Positions 53,697-62,337 are shown, counted from the stretch's first letter. The stretch: DNA of 64,000 nt from Lutibacter sp. A64 (GCF_022429565.1 NZ_CP092487.1:3862001-3926000); one strand, 5' to 3'. A program made the numbers and translations. Notes: generated by a model from the letters alone, not told the origin.

Positions 53697-55304
53697 ATGA
53701 AGAATAAGTACTTGTCGCTATTATTTATATTAGCACCCTTTTTAACATTTGCAAATGAAATGTCTATTGATGAAAAAATAGAAGCAAAATTTAAACCTTT
53801 TGCAGACGCTGTTAGCTCAGTGGTTTTTTATCCAGTTTCAATTGTAGGTATTGATGTTCCAATAGTAATAATAATATTATTGCTAGGTGCTTTATTCTTT
53901 ACGTTATATTTTAAATTTGCAAATATTACCTTAATGGGTGTTGCAATAAGTGCAGCACAGGGAAAATATGATAAAATAGATCATCATTCAGTAGATGAAG
54001 TAGCAGGAGATCCTACGCCAGGAGGAGATGTGTTTGAAAGTGTTCAAGTAGAAGGTGTTGTGGGTGAAGTTACTCATTTTCAAGCGTTAACAGCGGCGCT
54101 TTCAGCAACAGTAGGTTTAGGGAATATTGCCGGTGTTGCAGTTGCAATTGCTATTGGAGGGCCTGGAGCTACTATTTGGATGATTTTAGCAGGTTTTATT
54201 GGAATGTCTACAAAATTAGTTGAAGCTACTTTAGGGGTTAAGTATAGAGAAGTTGGAGAAGATGGAAAAATATATGGAGGTCCTATGTATTACCTTAAAA
54301 AAGGTTTAAAAGAAAAAAAATTAGCAGGTCTTGGAAAGGTTTTAGCGGCAATGTATGCTGTTTTTGTAATTGGAGGTTCTTTTGGAGGTGGAAATATGTT
54401 TCAAGCCAATCAAGCAGCAGCGCAGTTTAAATTACTTTTTGGACTAGATTCTGGGTTTTTATTTGGTATTTTAATGGCTGTATTAGTTGGTATTGTAATT
54501 ATAGGTGGAATTAAAAGAATAGGTCAAGTAACAGAAAGAGTAGTTCCTTTTATGGGGATTATGTTTGTTGGAGCTGCTTTAGTAATTTTAGTAATGAATT
54601 TTACTATAATTCCTGACGCAATGGTTCAAATATGGGAAGGCGCTTTTACTAGTACTTCTGTTGTTGGAGGTATTATAGGGGTAATGATTGTTGGTTTTCA
54701 GAGAGCTGCTTTTTCAAATGAAGCTGGTGTAGGTTCTGCATCTATTGCTCACGCCGCAGTTAAAACTAAATTTCCAGCAAGTGAAGGGATTGTAGCTTCT
54801 ATTGGACCATTTGTAGATACAGTGATTATTTGTACTATGACTGCTTTGGTGATTGTTGTTACTAATTTAAAAAGTAATTTGTTTGAGTATTCTAACTTAG
54901 ATAAAGGAGGTAATGTTATTATGAATGGCTCTGGAGAACATTTAGGAGGTGTTGACTTAACATCAATAGCATTTGATTCAGCAATTCCTAATTTTTCTAT
55001 ATTATTAACTATAGCAGTTATTCTTTTTGCTTTTTCTACAATGTTATCTTGGTCTTATTATGGAATTCAAGGTTGGAAATATTTGTTTGGAAAAAGTAAA
55101 TTTGTAGATATTTCTTATAAAACATTATTTTTAATCTTTGTAGTAATTGGAGCATCTTCAAGTTTAGGGTCTGTAATTGAGTTTTCTGACGCAATGATTT
55201 TTGCAATGGTATTTCCTAATTTAATTGGTTTATTGCTATTAGCTCCAAAAGTAAAAGTTGAATTAAATAAATATCTTTCTGCTATAGGGCGGAAAAAAAA
55301 TTAA
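53697..55304 (+). CDS. Alanine or glycine:cation symporter (AGCS family)
   Basis: A 535-residue inner-membrane transporter of the AGCS family, which takes up alanine or glycine with sodium. About ten or more hydrophobic helices are visible. Family marks include TVGLGNIAGVAVAI, the segment GGPMYYLKKG, and QRAAFSNEAGVGSASIAHAA. The N-terminal stretch (LFILAPFLTFANE) may be a cleaved signal or an extra helix. A sodium-coupled carrier fits the predicted sodium-pumping ATPase in the same window. The HhH gene starts 7 bases after its stop. Confidence 0.95.
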   Translation: MKNKYLSLLFILAPFLTFANEMSIDEKIEAKFKPFADAVSSVVFYPVSIVGIDVPIVIIILLLGALFFTLYFKFANITLMGVAISAAQGKYDKIDHHSVDEVAGDPTPGGDVFESVQVEGVVGEVTHFQALTAALSATVGLGNIAGVAVAIAIGGPGATIWMILAGFIGMSTKLVEATLGVKYREVGEDGKIYGGPMYYLKKGLKEKKLAGLGKVLAAMYAVFVIGGSFGGGNMFQANQAAAQFKLLFGLDSGFLFGILMAVLVGIVIIGGIKRIGQVTERVVPFMGIMFVGAALVILVMNFTIIPDAMVQIWEGAFTSTSVVGGIIGVMIVGFQRAAFSNEAGVGSASIAHAAVKTKFPASEGIVASIGPFVDTVIICTMTALVIVVTNLKSNLFEYSNLDKGGNVIMNGSGEHLGGVDLTSIAFDSAIPNFSILLTIAVILFAFSTMLSWSYYGIQGWKYLFGKSKFVDISYKTLFLIFVVIGASSSLGSVIEFSDAMIFAMVFPNLIGLLLLAPKVKVELNKYLSAIGRKKN

Positions 55305-55311
55305 TGAATAA

Positions 55312-56184
55312 ATGAAAAATATTAAATCCCATTTTAATTACAACAAAAGCCAAAGAAATGGGGTTTTCTTTTTATTATTGATTATAGTATTACTGCAAAT
55401 AGGTTTCTTTTTAGTAGATTTTCCATTAAGTGAATCAGCTGATCTTTCTCAAAAGCAAATTGAAACTTTTAAAAAAGAACAAGATTCTTTATTAAAAATT
55501 AAGCTAGAACAAAATAAACCTAAAATTTATCCTTTTAACCCTAATTATATTACAGATTTTAAGGGGTATCAGTTAGGTATGAGTGCAGAAGAGATAGATA
55601 GGTTACTTTCTTTTAGAAAAACAGGGAAATTTATAAATTCAATTCAAGATTTTAAAAATGTAACTAAAATAAACGACAGCTTATTAAGTAAAATAAGTCC
55701 ATATTTTAAATTTCCAGATTGGGCAACTGCTAAAGATAATAAACCCAATACTAATTTTATGCAACCAACAAAACAACAAATAACTGTAAAAGATTTAAAT
55801 TTGGTTACAGTCGAAGATTTAATTAAAATTAGAGGAATAGGAGAGAAAACGGCTACAAGAATACTTAATTATAGAGAGAAATTACAAGGCTTTACTTATA
55901 GCGATCAGCTTTATGAAGTTTATTATTTAGATAAGGAAGTTGCAGATAAAGCATTGGAATATTATAAAATTTTATCAAAACCAACAATAAAAAAGATAAA
56001 CGTAAATACAGCTTCATTTAAAGAAGTTTTAGCAATTGTATATGTTGATTACGAGCTTACTAAGAAAATATTTAATTACAGAGATGAGGTCGCTGAAATT
56101 CAATCGTTAGAAGAATTAAAAAAAATTGATGGTTTCCCTTTGGAAAAATTTAATAGAATAAGCTTATATTTGGTGGCTGAATAA
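55312..56184 (+). CDS. Membrane-anchored helix-hairpin-helix protein (ComEA-like)
   Basis: A 290-residue protein with one N-terminal membrane helix (FFLLLIIVLLQIGFFLVDF, about residues 18-37). The rest holds two to three helix-hairpin-helix motifs: LSFRKTGKFINSIQDF-like, then LIKIRGIGEKTATRILNYRE and a third near VNTASFKEVLAIVYVDYEL. These bind DNA without base specificity in ComEA, which pulls DNA into the periplasm during transformation. The position outside a competence operon leaves the role open. It starts 7 bases after the AGCS gene. Confidence 0.85.
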   Translation: MKNIKSHFNYNKSQRNGVFFLLLIIVLLQIGFFLVDFPLSESADLSQKQIETFKKEQDSLLKIKLEQNKPKIYPFNPNYITDFKGYQLGMSAEEIDRLLSFRKTGKFINSIQDFKNVTKINDSLLSKISPYFKFPDWATAKDNKPNTNFMQPTKQQITVKDLNLVTVEDLIKIRGIGEKTATRILNYREKLQGFTYSDQLYEVYYLDKEVADKALEYYKILSKPTIKKINVNTASFKEVLAIVYVDYELTKKIFNYRDEVAEIQSLEELKKIDGFPLEKFNRISLYLVAE

Positions 56185-56212
56185 AATTATAATCAAAATA
56201 GTCTATCTTTAA

Positions 56213-57379
56213 ATGAACAACATGTACTTTACTGAAGAACACGAGTCGTTTCGACAAAGTTTTCGAGATTTTCTACTAAAAGAAGTAGTTCCGTATGTTA
56301 ATAAATGGGAAAAACAAGGTTTTATAGATAGGCGAATTTGGAAAAAATTTGGAGAAATGGGGTATTTTGGATTGAATGCTCCTGAAGAATATGGAGGTTT
56401 AAATCTAGATCTTTTTTATACCGTTATATTCTTAGAAGAATTACAAAAAGTAAATTCAGGTGGGTTTGCAGCTGCCATGTGGGCGCATACTTATTTAGCA
56501 ATGACTCATTTAAACGCTGAAGGAAGTAAAGAAATAAAAGAAAAATATTTGGTACCTAGTATAGATGGTGAGAAAATTGGGTGTCTTTGTGTTTCTGAAC
56601 CATTTGGGGGGTCAGATGTTGCTGGTATGCGAACAATTGCATCTAAAAATGGGACTAATTATATAATTAATGGTTCTAAAACATTTATAACAAATGGTGT
56701 TTTTTCCGATTATTTAGTTGTAGCTGCAAAAACAAGTCCAGAATTAGGTAATAAAGGAATGAGTATTTTTGTTGTTGATAGAGAAACTAAAGGAATTTCA
56801 GCTACAAATCTTGAAAAATTAGGTTGGAAAGCTTCAGATACAGCTGAAATAGCATTTGATAATGTAATTGTTCCTGAAGAAAATTTATTAGGAAAAGAAA
56901 ATAAGGGGTTTTCTTATATAATGCAACATTTTGCTTCAGAAAGACTTATAATGGGTATTAATGCTCATGCGAGAGCAGAATTTGCATTAAACTATGCAAT
57001 ACAATATATGTCTGAAAGAAAAGCTTTTGGAAAAACAATAGATCAATTTCAGGCACTAAGACATAAAGTTGCAGATATGGCAAGTGAAGTTGAAATGTGT
57101 AAAGAATTTAACTATTCTATTGTTTCTAGAATGGATAAAGGAGATTATGTGGTGAAAGAAGCAAGTATGTCTAAACTAATGGCAACAAAAATAGCAGATG
57201 AAGTTATTTATCAATGTTTACAGTTGTTAGGAGGTTATGGTTATATGGAAGATTATCCAATGGCACGACTTTTAAGAGATAGTAGGTTAGGTCCAATTGG
57301 TGGTGGCACTTCTGAAATTTTGAGAGAAATTATCGCAAAAATGATAATTGATAAGAAAGAGTATAAACCGGCAACGTAG
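56213..57379 (+). CDS. Acyl-CoA dehydrogenase (long-chain-type active site)
   Basis: A 388-residue flavoprotein that oxidises acyl-CoA to the trans-2-enoyl-CoA. FAD-binding segments are CVSEPFGGSDVAGMRT and FITNGVFSDYLVVAAKT, and the C-terminal part has GGYGYMEDYPMARLLRDSRL. In the position of the medium-chain catalytic Glu (YEGT) it has IGGGTSEI, so the base must lie elsewhere; the helix-G segment HARAEFALNYAIQYM offers a Glu where long-chain and isovaleryl-type enzymes have theirs. The last 45 bases are repeated 39 bases further on. A second possible start codon is at 56222. Confidence 0.93.
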   Translation: MNNMYFTEEHESFRQSFRDFLLKEVVPYVNKWEKQGFIDRRIWKKFGEMGYFGLNAPEEYGGLNLDLFYTVIFLEELQKVNSGGFAAAMWAHTYLAMTHLNAEGSKEIKEKYLVPSIDGEKIGCLCVSEPFGGSDVAGMRTIASKNGTNYIINGSKTFITNGVFSDYLVVAAKTSPELGNKGMSIFVVDRETKGISATNLEKLGWKASDTAEIAFDNVIVPEENLLGKENKGFSYIMQHFASERLIMGINAHARAEFALNYAIQYMSERKAFGKTIDQFQALRHKVADMASEVEMCKEFNYSIVSRMDKGDYVVKEASMSKLMATKIADEVIYQCLQLLGGYGYMEDYPMARLLRDSRLGPIGGGTSEILREIIAKMIIDKKEYKPAT

Positions 57380-57418
57380 GTTTTTGATATTATTTTTGCG
57401 AAAATAGTCCTCTAATTT

Positions 57419-57463
57419 GCAAAAATGATAATTGACAAGAAAGAATATAAACCAGCAACATAA
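57419..57463 (+). pseudogene. Duplicated 3'-end fragment of an acyl-CoA dehydrogenase gene
   Basis: These 45 bases repeat the last 14 codons and stop of the gene ending at 57379 (57335-57379). Both encode AKMIIDKKEYKPAT. The copies differ at five positions, every one a third codon base, including TAG against TAA. Such silent-only divergence means that both ends evolved under selection as coding sequence. The fragment is therefore a leftover of a second, related gene copy, for example after recombination between paralogues or with incoming DNA. There is no start or upstream part. Confidence 0.85.
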
Positions 57464-57607
57464 TTTTTTTGTTTTTTTACGTAAAATAAACATTGTAGAA
57501 AAGGATTGGAATTAAGTGATTTAGCTAAAAAAAGACGATTATTTTAAGTTAAAACTATAGATTTTAATTTTTTAATTCTTAAAATCCAATTTTTCAAATT
57601 AAAATTA

Positions 57608-57615
57608 TATATTTG
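57608..57615 (+). promoter_or_regulatory. Predicted -7 box of rpsU
   Basis: TATATTTG followed by CAACC is an exact TAnnTTTG match, 54 bases before the rpsU start codon. The -33 region is AT-rich with no clear TTTG. Transcription would start near 57622 and include the strong Shine-Dalgarno site. Confidence 0.7.
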
Positions 57616-57644
57616 CAACCTTAAATTTAAAAGAGAACGACTTG

Positions 57645-57653
57645 AAAGGAGGT
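57645..57653 (+). promoter_or_regulatory. Strong Shine-Dalgarno sequence of rpsU
   Basis: AAAGGAGGT lies with its GGAGG core 9 bases before the ATG. It is an extended match to the anti-Shine-Dalgarno end of 16S rRNA. No other gene in this window that I examined has such a site, as expected in Bacteroidota, where the anti-Shine-Dalgarno sequence is masked by bS21, bS18 and bS6. Its presence on the bS21 gene itself fits autogenous control. Confidence 0.85.
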
Positions 57654-57661
57654 GCTAAAAT

Positions 57662-57859
57662 ATGTTAATCATACCAGTTAAAGACGGAGAAAATATTGAT
57701 AGAGCGTTAAAACGTTATAAAAGAAAATTTGATCGTACTAAAACAATGAAAAATTTACGTAATCGTAAACAATTCAATAAGCCATCAGTTGTAAAACGTG
57801 CGCAAAACATAAAAGCTCAATATGTTCAAAAATTAAGAACAAACGAAGAGCAAGGTTAA
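57662..57859 (+). CDS. rpsU: 30S ribosomal protein bS21
   Basis: A 65-residue basic ribosomal protein beginning MLIIPVKDGENIDRALKRYK. It sits on the 30S platform near the 3' end of 16S rRNA; in Bacteroidota it helps to bury the anti-Shine-Dalgarno sequence. The ATG at 57662 is fixed by the strong Shine-Dalgarno site. A terminator follows at 57876, directly before the XerC-type gene. Confidence 0.97.
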   Translation: MLIIPVKDGENIDRALKRYKRKFDRTKTMKNLRNRKQFNKPSVVKRAQNIKAQYVQKLRTNEEQG

Positions 57860-57875
57860 TTATTAGCCAAAAAAT

Positions 57876-57934
57876 AAAAACCGTTAGTAAAAACAATTTA
57901 CAATTTGTATGTTTGTTTTCTAACGGTTTTTTTT
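57876..57934 (+). terminator. Terminator of rpsU
   Basis: AAAAACCGTTAG (57876-57887) pairs with CTAACGGTTTTT (57920-57931), and the loop can pair further (AAAACAA with TTGTTTT). A run of eight T ends right at the start codon of the next gene, so that gene depends on read-through or on a promoter within rpsU. Confidence 0.85.
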
Positions 57935-58822
57935 ATGCCTACAAAATCCTTTTTAAATTATTTACTAATAGAGAAAAAGTATAGTAATCATACTATAATT
58001 GCGTATAAAAAAGATTTAAATGATTTTTTTGAATTTTACAGTGCTAATTATGGAGAGGTTGATATATTAGAAATAAACTATTCACAAATTAGAAGTTGGA
58101 TAGTTGGTTTAGTAAATTCAGGTATTAGTAACCGTAGTGTTAATAGAAAGGTGTCTTCTTTAAAATCGTACTTTAAATTTCTTCAAAAAGCAAAACAAAT
58201 TAAAGTAAATCCGTTAGCAAAACACCAAGCTTTAAAAACTTCAAAACAAGTGCAGATTCCTTTTTCTAAAAAAGAAATAAAGCAGGTGCTAGATTTAAAA
58301 AATGAAACTGAAGATTTTGAATCTGTTAGAAATAAATTAATTGTTGAATTATTTTATTCGACAGGTATTAGAAGAAGTGAATTAATTCATATAAAAATTG
58401 AAGCGATTGATTTTAATAATGAAACAATTAAAGTATTAGGAAAAAGAAATAAAGAACGGTATATTCCGTTATTAAAAACAGTACAAGCCTCGTTAAAAGA
58501 TTACCTTAATTATAGAAATAAGATTAATTGTGAATTGCCTTATTTATTTATTACAAAAAAAGGTAAAATAATATACGATACACTTGTATATAGAATTATA
58601 AATAATTATTTTAGTACTGTATCATCAAAAGTGAAAAAGAGTCCACATGTAATTAGGCACTCTTTTGCAACACACTTATTAAATGAAGGTGCAGATTTAA
58701 ACGCTGTTAAAGAATTACTTGGGCATTCAAGTTTAGCGTCAACACAAGTTTATACCCACAGTAGTTTGGGTAAATTAAAAGAAGTGTATAATCAAGCTCA
58801 CCCAAGGAGCCAAAAAAAATAA
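57935..58822 (+). CDS. xerC: Tyrosine recombinase XerC-type
   Basis: A 295-residue site-specific recombinase. The N-terminal core-binding domain (FLNYLLIEKKYSNHTIIAYK) and the catalytic residues are complete: Arg in STGIRRSELI, Lys in LGKRNKERYIPL, His-x-x-Arg in HVIRHSFATHLL, His in LLGHSSLASTQ and Tyr in VYTH. This is the size and layout of XerC/XerD, which resolve chromosome dimers at dif. I begin at ATG 57935; the longer frame from 57905 would start inside the rpsU terminator loop. Its place between rpsU and hpf in a ribosomal gene neighbourhood supports a chromosomal rather than mobile role. XerC against XerD is not settled. Confidence 0.9.
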   Translation: MPTKSFLNYLLIEKKYSNHTIIAYKKDLNDFFEFYSANYGEVDILEINYSQIRSWIVGLVNSGISNRSVNRKVSSLKSYFKFLQKAKQIKVNPLAKHQALKTSKQVQIPFSKKEIKQVLDLKNETEDFESVRNKLIVELFYSTGIRRSELIHIKIEAIDFNNETIKVLGKRNKERYIPLLKTVQASLKDYLNYRNKINCELPYLFITKKGKIIYDTLVYRIINNYFSTVSSKVKKSPHVIRHSFATHLLNEGADLNAVKELLGHSSLASTQVYTHSSLGKLKEVYNQAHPRSQKK

Positions 58823-58826
58823 ATTT

Positions 58827-59126
58827 ATGAAAGTAAACGTACAGTCAGTTAATTTTAATGCGGATAAAGAACTTATTGTTTTTGTAGAGAAGAAAATTAG
58901 TGGTTTAGAAAAATACTACGATAAAATTGTAGATTCAGAAGTGTATTTAAAAGTACATCAAACAAGTGAAAAAGAAAATAAAAATGTAGATGTAAAATTA
59001 AATATTCCGGGGAACGATCTTATAGTTAAAAAGCAATGTAAAACATTTGAGGAAGGTGTTATGTTGGCTGTAGATTCATTAAAACGAAAGCTTACACAAA
59101 AGAAAGAAAAAATAAGATCAAAATAA
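58827..59126 (+). CDS. hpf: Ribosome hibernation promoting factor (short HPF/RaiA family)
   Basis: A 99-residue protein of the HPF/RaiA fold beginning MKVNVQSVNFNADKELIVFV. Such proteins bind the decoding region of the 30S subunit in stationary phase and keep ribosomes inactive. It is the short form, without the C-terminal dimerisation domain of long HPF. It starts 4 bases after the recombinase stop, so they are co-transcribed. Confidence 0.92.
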   Translation: MKVNVQSVNFNADKELIVFVEKKISGLEKYYDKIVDSEVYLKVHQTSEKENKNVDVKLNIPGNDLIVKKQCKTFEEGVMLAVDSLKRKLTQKKEKIRSK

Positions 59127-59149
59127 TTTAAAAAAAAACTTTAAAAAGT

Positions 59150-59179
59150 TTTGTTTAAAACTAAAATTTAATACATTTG
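59150..59179 (+). promoter_or_regulatory. Promoter of the tRNA-tuf operon
   Basis: A TTTG (59150-59153) and a TACATTTG (59172-59179) lie 18 bases apart, a good match to the Bacteroidota -33/-7 consensus. A small hairpin (GTCCG...CGGAC, 59182-59201) follows at the start of the transcript, then the first tRNA at 59221. Confidence 0.8.
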
Positions 59180-59220
59180 CAGTCCGTTAGAAATAGCGGA
59201 CTTCTTTTATGGAGTAAAAA

Positions 59221-59294
59221 GCCGATGTAGCTCAGCTGGCTAGAGCAGCTGATTTGTAATCAGCAGGTCGTGGGTTCGAGTCCCTCCATCGGCT
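59221..59294 (+). tRNA. tRNA-Thr (anticodon UGU)
   Basis: Cloverleaf with acceptor GCCGATG/CATCGGC, anticodon loop TTTGTAA (UGU) and T-arm GGGTTCGAGTCCC. First gene of the tRNA-tuf operon. Identical to the reverse-strand tRNA-Thr at 25271-25343. No encoded CCA. Confidence 0.97.
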
Positions 59295-59384
59295 CAAATA
59301 TTGAGAATAAGATTTTAAATTATTATTGTAAAAGAGAAATTTTAAAATTTGTCAATTTTTTTGACAATGATCTTTGAAAATACT

Positions 59385-59465
<81 letters not shown>

Positions 59466-59517
59466 CAATAAATTGGAATTAAAATATTACCCAATGATGA
59501 ATTGGATAAAAATTATT

Positions 59518-59590
59518 GCGAGAGTAGCTCAGTTGGTAGAGCTTCAGCCTTCCAAGCTGACTGTCGCCGGTTCGAGCCCGGTCTCTCGCT
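59518..59590 (+). tRNA. tRNA-Gly (anticodon UCC)
   Basis: Acceptor GCGAGAG pairs with CTCTCGC, the anticodon loop is CTTCCAA (UCC) and the T-arm is CCGGTTCGAGCCCGG. Third tRNA of the operon. Confidence 0.97.
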
Positions 59591-59602
59591 CTATTTTTTT
59601 TG

Positions 59603-59674
59603 GCCGGTGTAGCTCAGGGGTAGAGCGTTTCCTTGGTAAGGAAGAGGTCACGGGTTCAATTCCCGTCATTGGCT
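59603..59674 (+). tRNA. tRNA-Thr (anticodon GGU)
   Basis: Acceptor GCCGGTG pairs with CATTGGC through two G-U pairs. The anticodon loop is TTGGTAA (GGU). Fourth tRNA of the operon, 57 bases before the tuf start. With the UGU isoacceptor it reads most threonine codons. Confidence 0.96.
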
Positions 59675-59731
59675 CAATAAAATGAATTGAATTTAACACT
59701 ATATATAACTAAGATTTAAAAATTAATAATT

Positions 59732-60919
59732 ATGGCTAAAGAAACTTTCGATCGTTCAAAAGCACACTTAAACATTGGTACTATTGGACACGTTGATCAC
59801 GGTAAAACAACCTTAACAGCTGCTATTACTGTTGTATTAGCAGAGAAAGGACTTTCTGAAGTAAAAGATTTCGATCAAATCGATAACGCTCCTGAAGAAA
59901 AAGAAAGAGGTATTACAATTAATACTGCACACGTTGAGTATCAAACGGCAACTCGTCACTATGCTCACGTTGACTGTCCAGGTCACGCGGATTACGTAAA
60001 AAACATGGTAACAGGTGCTGCTCAAATGGACGGTGCAATTATCGTAGTAGCTGCAACAGATGGACCAATGCCTCAAACAAGAGAGCACATCTTATTAGGT
60101 CGTCAGGTAGGTATTCCAAGATTAGTTGTATTCATGAATAAGGTGGATATGGTTGATGATGAGGAATTATTAGAATTAGTAGAAATGGAAATTAGAGATT
60201 TATTATCTTTCTATGACTATGATGGTGATAATACTCCTGTAATTCAAGGTTCTGCTTTAGGTGGATTAAATCTTGAACCAAAATGGATGGAGAAAATTAT
60301 GGAATTAATGGATGCCGTTGATACTTGGATTGAGTTACCAAAGCGTGATGTTGATAAAGATTTCTTAATGCCTATTGAAGATGTATTCTCAATTACTGGT
60401 CGTGGTACTGTAGCAACTGGACGTATTGAGACAGGTGTTGCTAATACAAGTGATGCTGTTGATATTATTGGTATGGGTGCTGAAAAATTAACTTCTACTA
60501 TTACTGGAGTTGAAATGTTCCGTAAAATATTAGATAGAGGTGAAGCTGGTGATAACGTAGGTATTTTATTAAGAGGTATCGCTAAAGAAGATATTAAAAG
60601 AGGTATGGTAATTTGTAAACCAGGCTCAGTAACTCCTCACGCTAACTTTAAAGCAGAGGTTTATATCTTGAAGAAAGAAGAGGGTGGTCGTCACACACCA
60701 TTCCACAATAACTATCGTCCACAGTTTTACGTACGTACAACTGATGTAACAGGTACAATTAACTTACCTGAAGGGGTTGAGATGGTAATGCCAGGAGATA
60801 ACTTAACAATAACTGTTGAATTACACCAACCAATTGCATTAAACGTAGGTTTACGTTTTGCAATTCGTGAAGGAGGTAGAACAGTAGGTGCTGGTCAGGT
60901 AACAGAAATGTTAGACTAA
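59732..60919 (+). CDS. tuf: Elongation factor Tu
   Basis: A 395-residue GTPase that brings aminoacyl-tRNA to the ribosome. G-motifs are [19 protein letters not shown] and MNKVDMV, followed by the two barrel domains ([20 protein letters not shown] and the end [19 protein letters not shown]). It lies in the order tRNA-Thr, Tyr, Gly, Thr, tuf, the same as the tufB operon of Escherichia coli. Its codon choice (more C-ending codons such as CAC and ATC) is stronger than that of neighbouring genes, as expected for a highly expressed protein. Confidence 0.99.
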   Translation: MAKETFDRSKAHLNIGTIGHVDHGKTTLTAAITVVLAEKGLSEVKDFDQIDNAPEEKERGITINTAHVEYQTATRHYAHVDCPGHADYVKNMVTGAAQMDGAIIVVAATDGPMPQTREHILLGRQVGIPRLVVFMNKVDMVDDEELLELVEMEIRDLLSFYDYDGDNTPVIQGSALGGLNLEPKWMEKIMELMDAVDTWIELPKRDVDKDFLMPIEDVFSITGRGTVATGRIETGVANTSDAVDIIGMGAEKLTSTITGVEMFRKILDRGEAGDNVGILLRGIAKEDIKRGMVICKPGSVTPHANFKAEVYILKKEEGGRHTPFHNNYRPQFYVRTTDVTGTINLPEGVEMVMPGDNLTITVELHQPIALNVGLRFAIREGGRTVGAGQVTEMLD

Positions 60920-60940
60920 TCATTATCTAAATAAAAATAT

Positions 60941-60970
60941 AAGGTGCTTCTTTTAACGAAGCACCTTTCT
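60941..60970 (+). terminator. Hairpin after tuf
   Basis: AAGGTGCTTC (60941-60950) pairs with GAAGCACCTT (60958-60967) and is followed by TCTTT. It lies 21 bases after the tuf stop and just before tRNA-Trp. Because no promoter is obvious after it, it may attenuate rather than stop transcription into secE-nusG. Confidence 0.7.
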
Positions 60971-60972
60971 TT

Positions 60973-61045
60973 ACGGGCGTAGCTCAGTTGGTAGAGCACT
61001 GGTCTCCAAAACCAGGTGTCGGGAGTTCGAGCCTCTCCGCCCGTG
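60973..61045 (+). tRNA. tRNA-Trp (anticodon CCA)
   Basis: Acceptor ACGGGCG pairs with CGCCCGT, the anticodon loop is CTCCAAA (CCA) and the T-arm is GGGAGTTCGAGCCTCTCC. It lies between tuf and secE, only 14 bases before the secE start, so it must be cut from a tRNA-mRNA transcript. Confidence 0.96.
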
Positions 61046-61059
61046 CAAAAAAATAAAAA

Positions 61060-61248
61060 ATGAATTTAGTTAATTATATAAAAGACTCATTTGAAGAGTT
61101 ACGCAATAAAGTCTCTTGGATTTCCTGGGAAGAAGCTCAGAAATCTACAGTGATTGTTGCGATTTTTACAATTATATTTGCCTTGGCTGTATTTTTAGTA
61201 GATAAATTCTTCCAAACAGGTTTAACTGAGTATTTTAAATTATTTTAA
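61060..61248 (+). CDS. secE: Preprotein translocase subunit SecE
   Basis: A 62-residue inner-membrane protein with an amphipathic N-terminal helix (DSFEELRNKVSWISWEEAQK) and a single membrane helix (VIVAIFTIIFALAVFLVDKF). It clamps SecY in the translocon. It is the usual short single-helix form, and nusG follows after 10 bases, as in most bacteria. Confidence 0.95.
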   Translation: MNLVNYIKDSFEELRNKVSWISWEEAQKSTVIVAIFTIIFALAVFLVDKFFQTGLTEYFKLF

Positions 61249-61258
61249 TAATTAAGTT

Positions 61259-61810
61259 ATGGCTGATTCTGTGAAAAAATGGTATGTTGTAAGGGCTATT
61301 GGTGGGCAAGAGAATAAAGTGAAATCTTATATAGAGAATGAGATTGCACGTTTAGGAATGACTGATTATGTTGATAGAGTTCTAGTACCTACAGAAAAAG
61401 TAATTCAAGTACGTAATGGGAAAAAAATTAACAAAGAACGTGTTTATTTTCCTGGTTATGTAATGATTGAAGCTAACTTAAGTGGAGAATTACCACATGT
61501 TATTAAATCTATTACAGGTGTAATAGGTTTTTTAGGTGAAGTAAAAGGAGGAGATCCTGTACCTATGCGAAAATCAGAAATAAACCGAATGCTAGGTAAA
61601 GTCGATGAATTATCTGTACAAAACGATAATGTTGCAATTCCTTATGTAGTTGGTGAAACTGTTAAAGTAATCGATGGTCCATTTAATGGTTTTGACGGTA
61701 CAATAGAAAAGATAAATGAAGAAAAGCGTAAACTAGAAGTAATGGTTAAAATTTTCGGAAGAAAAACACCATTAGAGTTAAGTTATATGCAGGTTGATAA
61801 AATTTCATAA
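61259..61810 (+). CDS. nusG: Transcription termination/antitermination factor NusG
   Basis: A 183-residue protein. The N-terminal NGN domain (KKWYVVRAIGGQENKVKSYI) binds RNA polymerase, and the C-terminal KOW domain (GETVKVIDGPFNGFDGTIEK) binds Rho or ribosomal protein S10. The standard gene order secE-nusG-rplK is kept. Confidence 0.97.
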   Translation: MADSVKKWYVVRAIGGQENKVKSYIENEIARLGMTDYVDRVLVPTEKVIQVRNGKKINKERVYFPGYVMIEANLSGELPHVIKSITGVIGFLGEVKGGDPVPMRKSEINRMLGKVDELSVQNDNVAIPYVVGETVKVIDGPFNGFDGTIEKINEEKRKLEVMVKIFGRKTPLELSYMQVDKIS

Positions 61811-61878
61811 TAGTTACATATAATTTACGATGTTACATTAGCTTCCAATTTATGTAATATCTAATTTAAGATTTAAAA

Positions 61879-62322
61879 ATGGCAAAAGAAGTTAGTAAAG
61901 TAGTAAAATTACAAGTTCGTGGAGGTGCAGCAAATCCATCACCACCTGTTGGACCTGCTTTAGGGGCTGCCGGAGTTAATATTATGGAGTTCTGTAAGCA
62001 ATTTAATGCTAGAACTCAAGAAAAACAAGGAAAAGTTTTACCTGTTGCAATTACTGTATATAAGGATAAATCTTTCGATTTTGTTATAAAAACTCCACCA
62101 GCAGCAGTGCAAATTTTAGAAGCAGCTAAAGTTAAAAAAGGTTCAGCTGAACCAAATAGAAATAAAGTAGCTACAGTTACTTGGGATCAATTGAAAACAA
62201 TTGCTGAAGATAAAATGGTAGATTTAAATGCATTTACTGTAGAGTCAGCTATGCTTATGATGGCAGGTACAGCACGTTCAATGGGAATTAGGGTAAAAGG
62301 AGAAGCTCCTGTAAAACAATAA
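61879..62322 (+). CDS. rplK: 50S ribosomal protein uL11
   Basis: A 147-residue protein with the N-terminal segment [17 protein letters not shown] and the C-terminal rRNA-binding domain ending [13 protein letters not shown]. It forms the stalk base at the GTPase centre. It starts 68 bases after nusG and 15 bases separate it from rplA. Confidence 0.98.
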   Translation: MAKEVSKVVKLQVRGGAANPSPPVGPALGAAGVNIMEFCKQFNARTQEKQGKVLPVAITVYKDKSFDFVIKTPPAAVQILEAAKVKKGSAEPNRNKVATVTWDQLKTIAEDKMVDLNAFTVESAMLMMAGTARSMGIRVKGEAPVKQ

Positions 62323-62337
62323 AACAGTTATTAAAAA

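Noticed and set aside
57905-58822. Recombinase as a phage or transposon integrase
   Set aside because: The size, complete XerC/D catalytic set and housekeeping neighbours (rpsU, hpf, tRNA-tuf) fit chromosome dimer resolution. No attachment repeats or phage genes are present, although a tRNA lies nearby.
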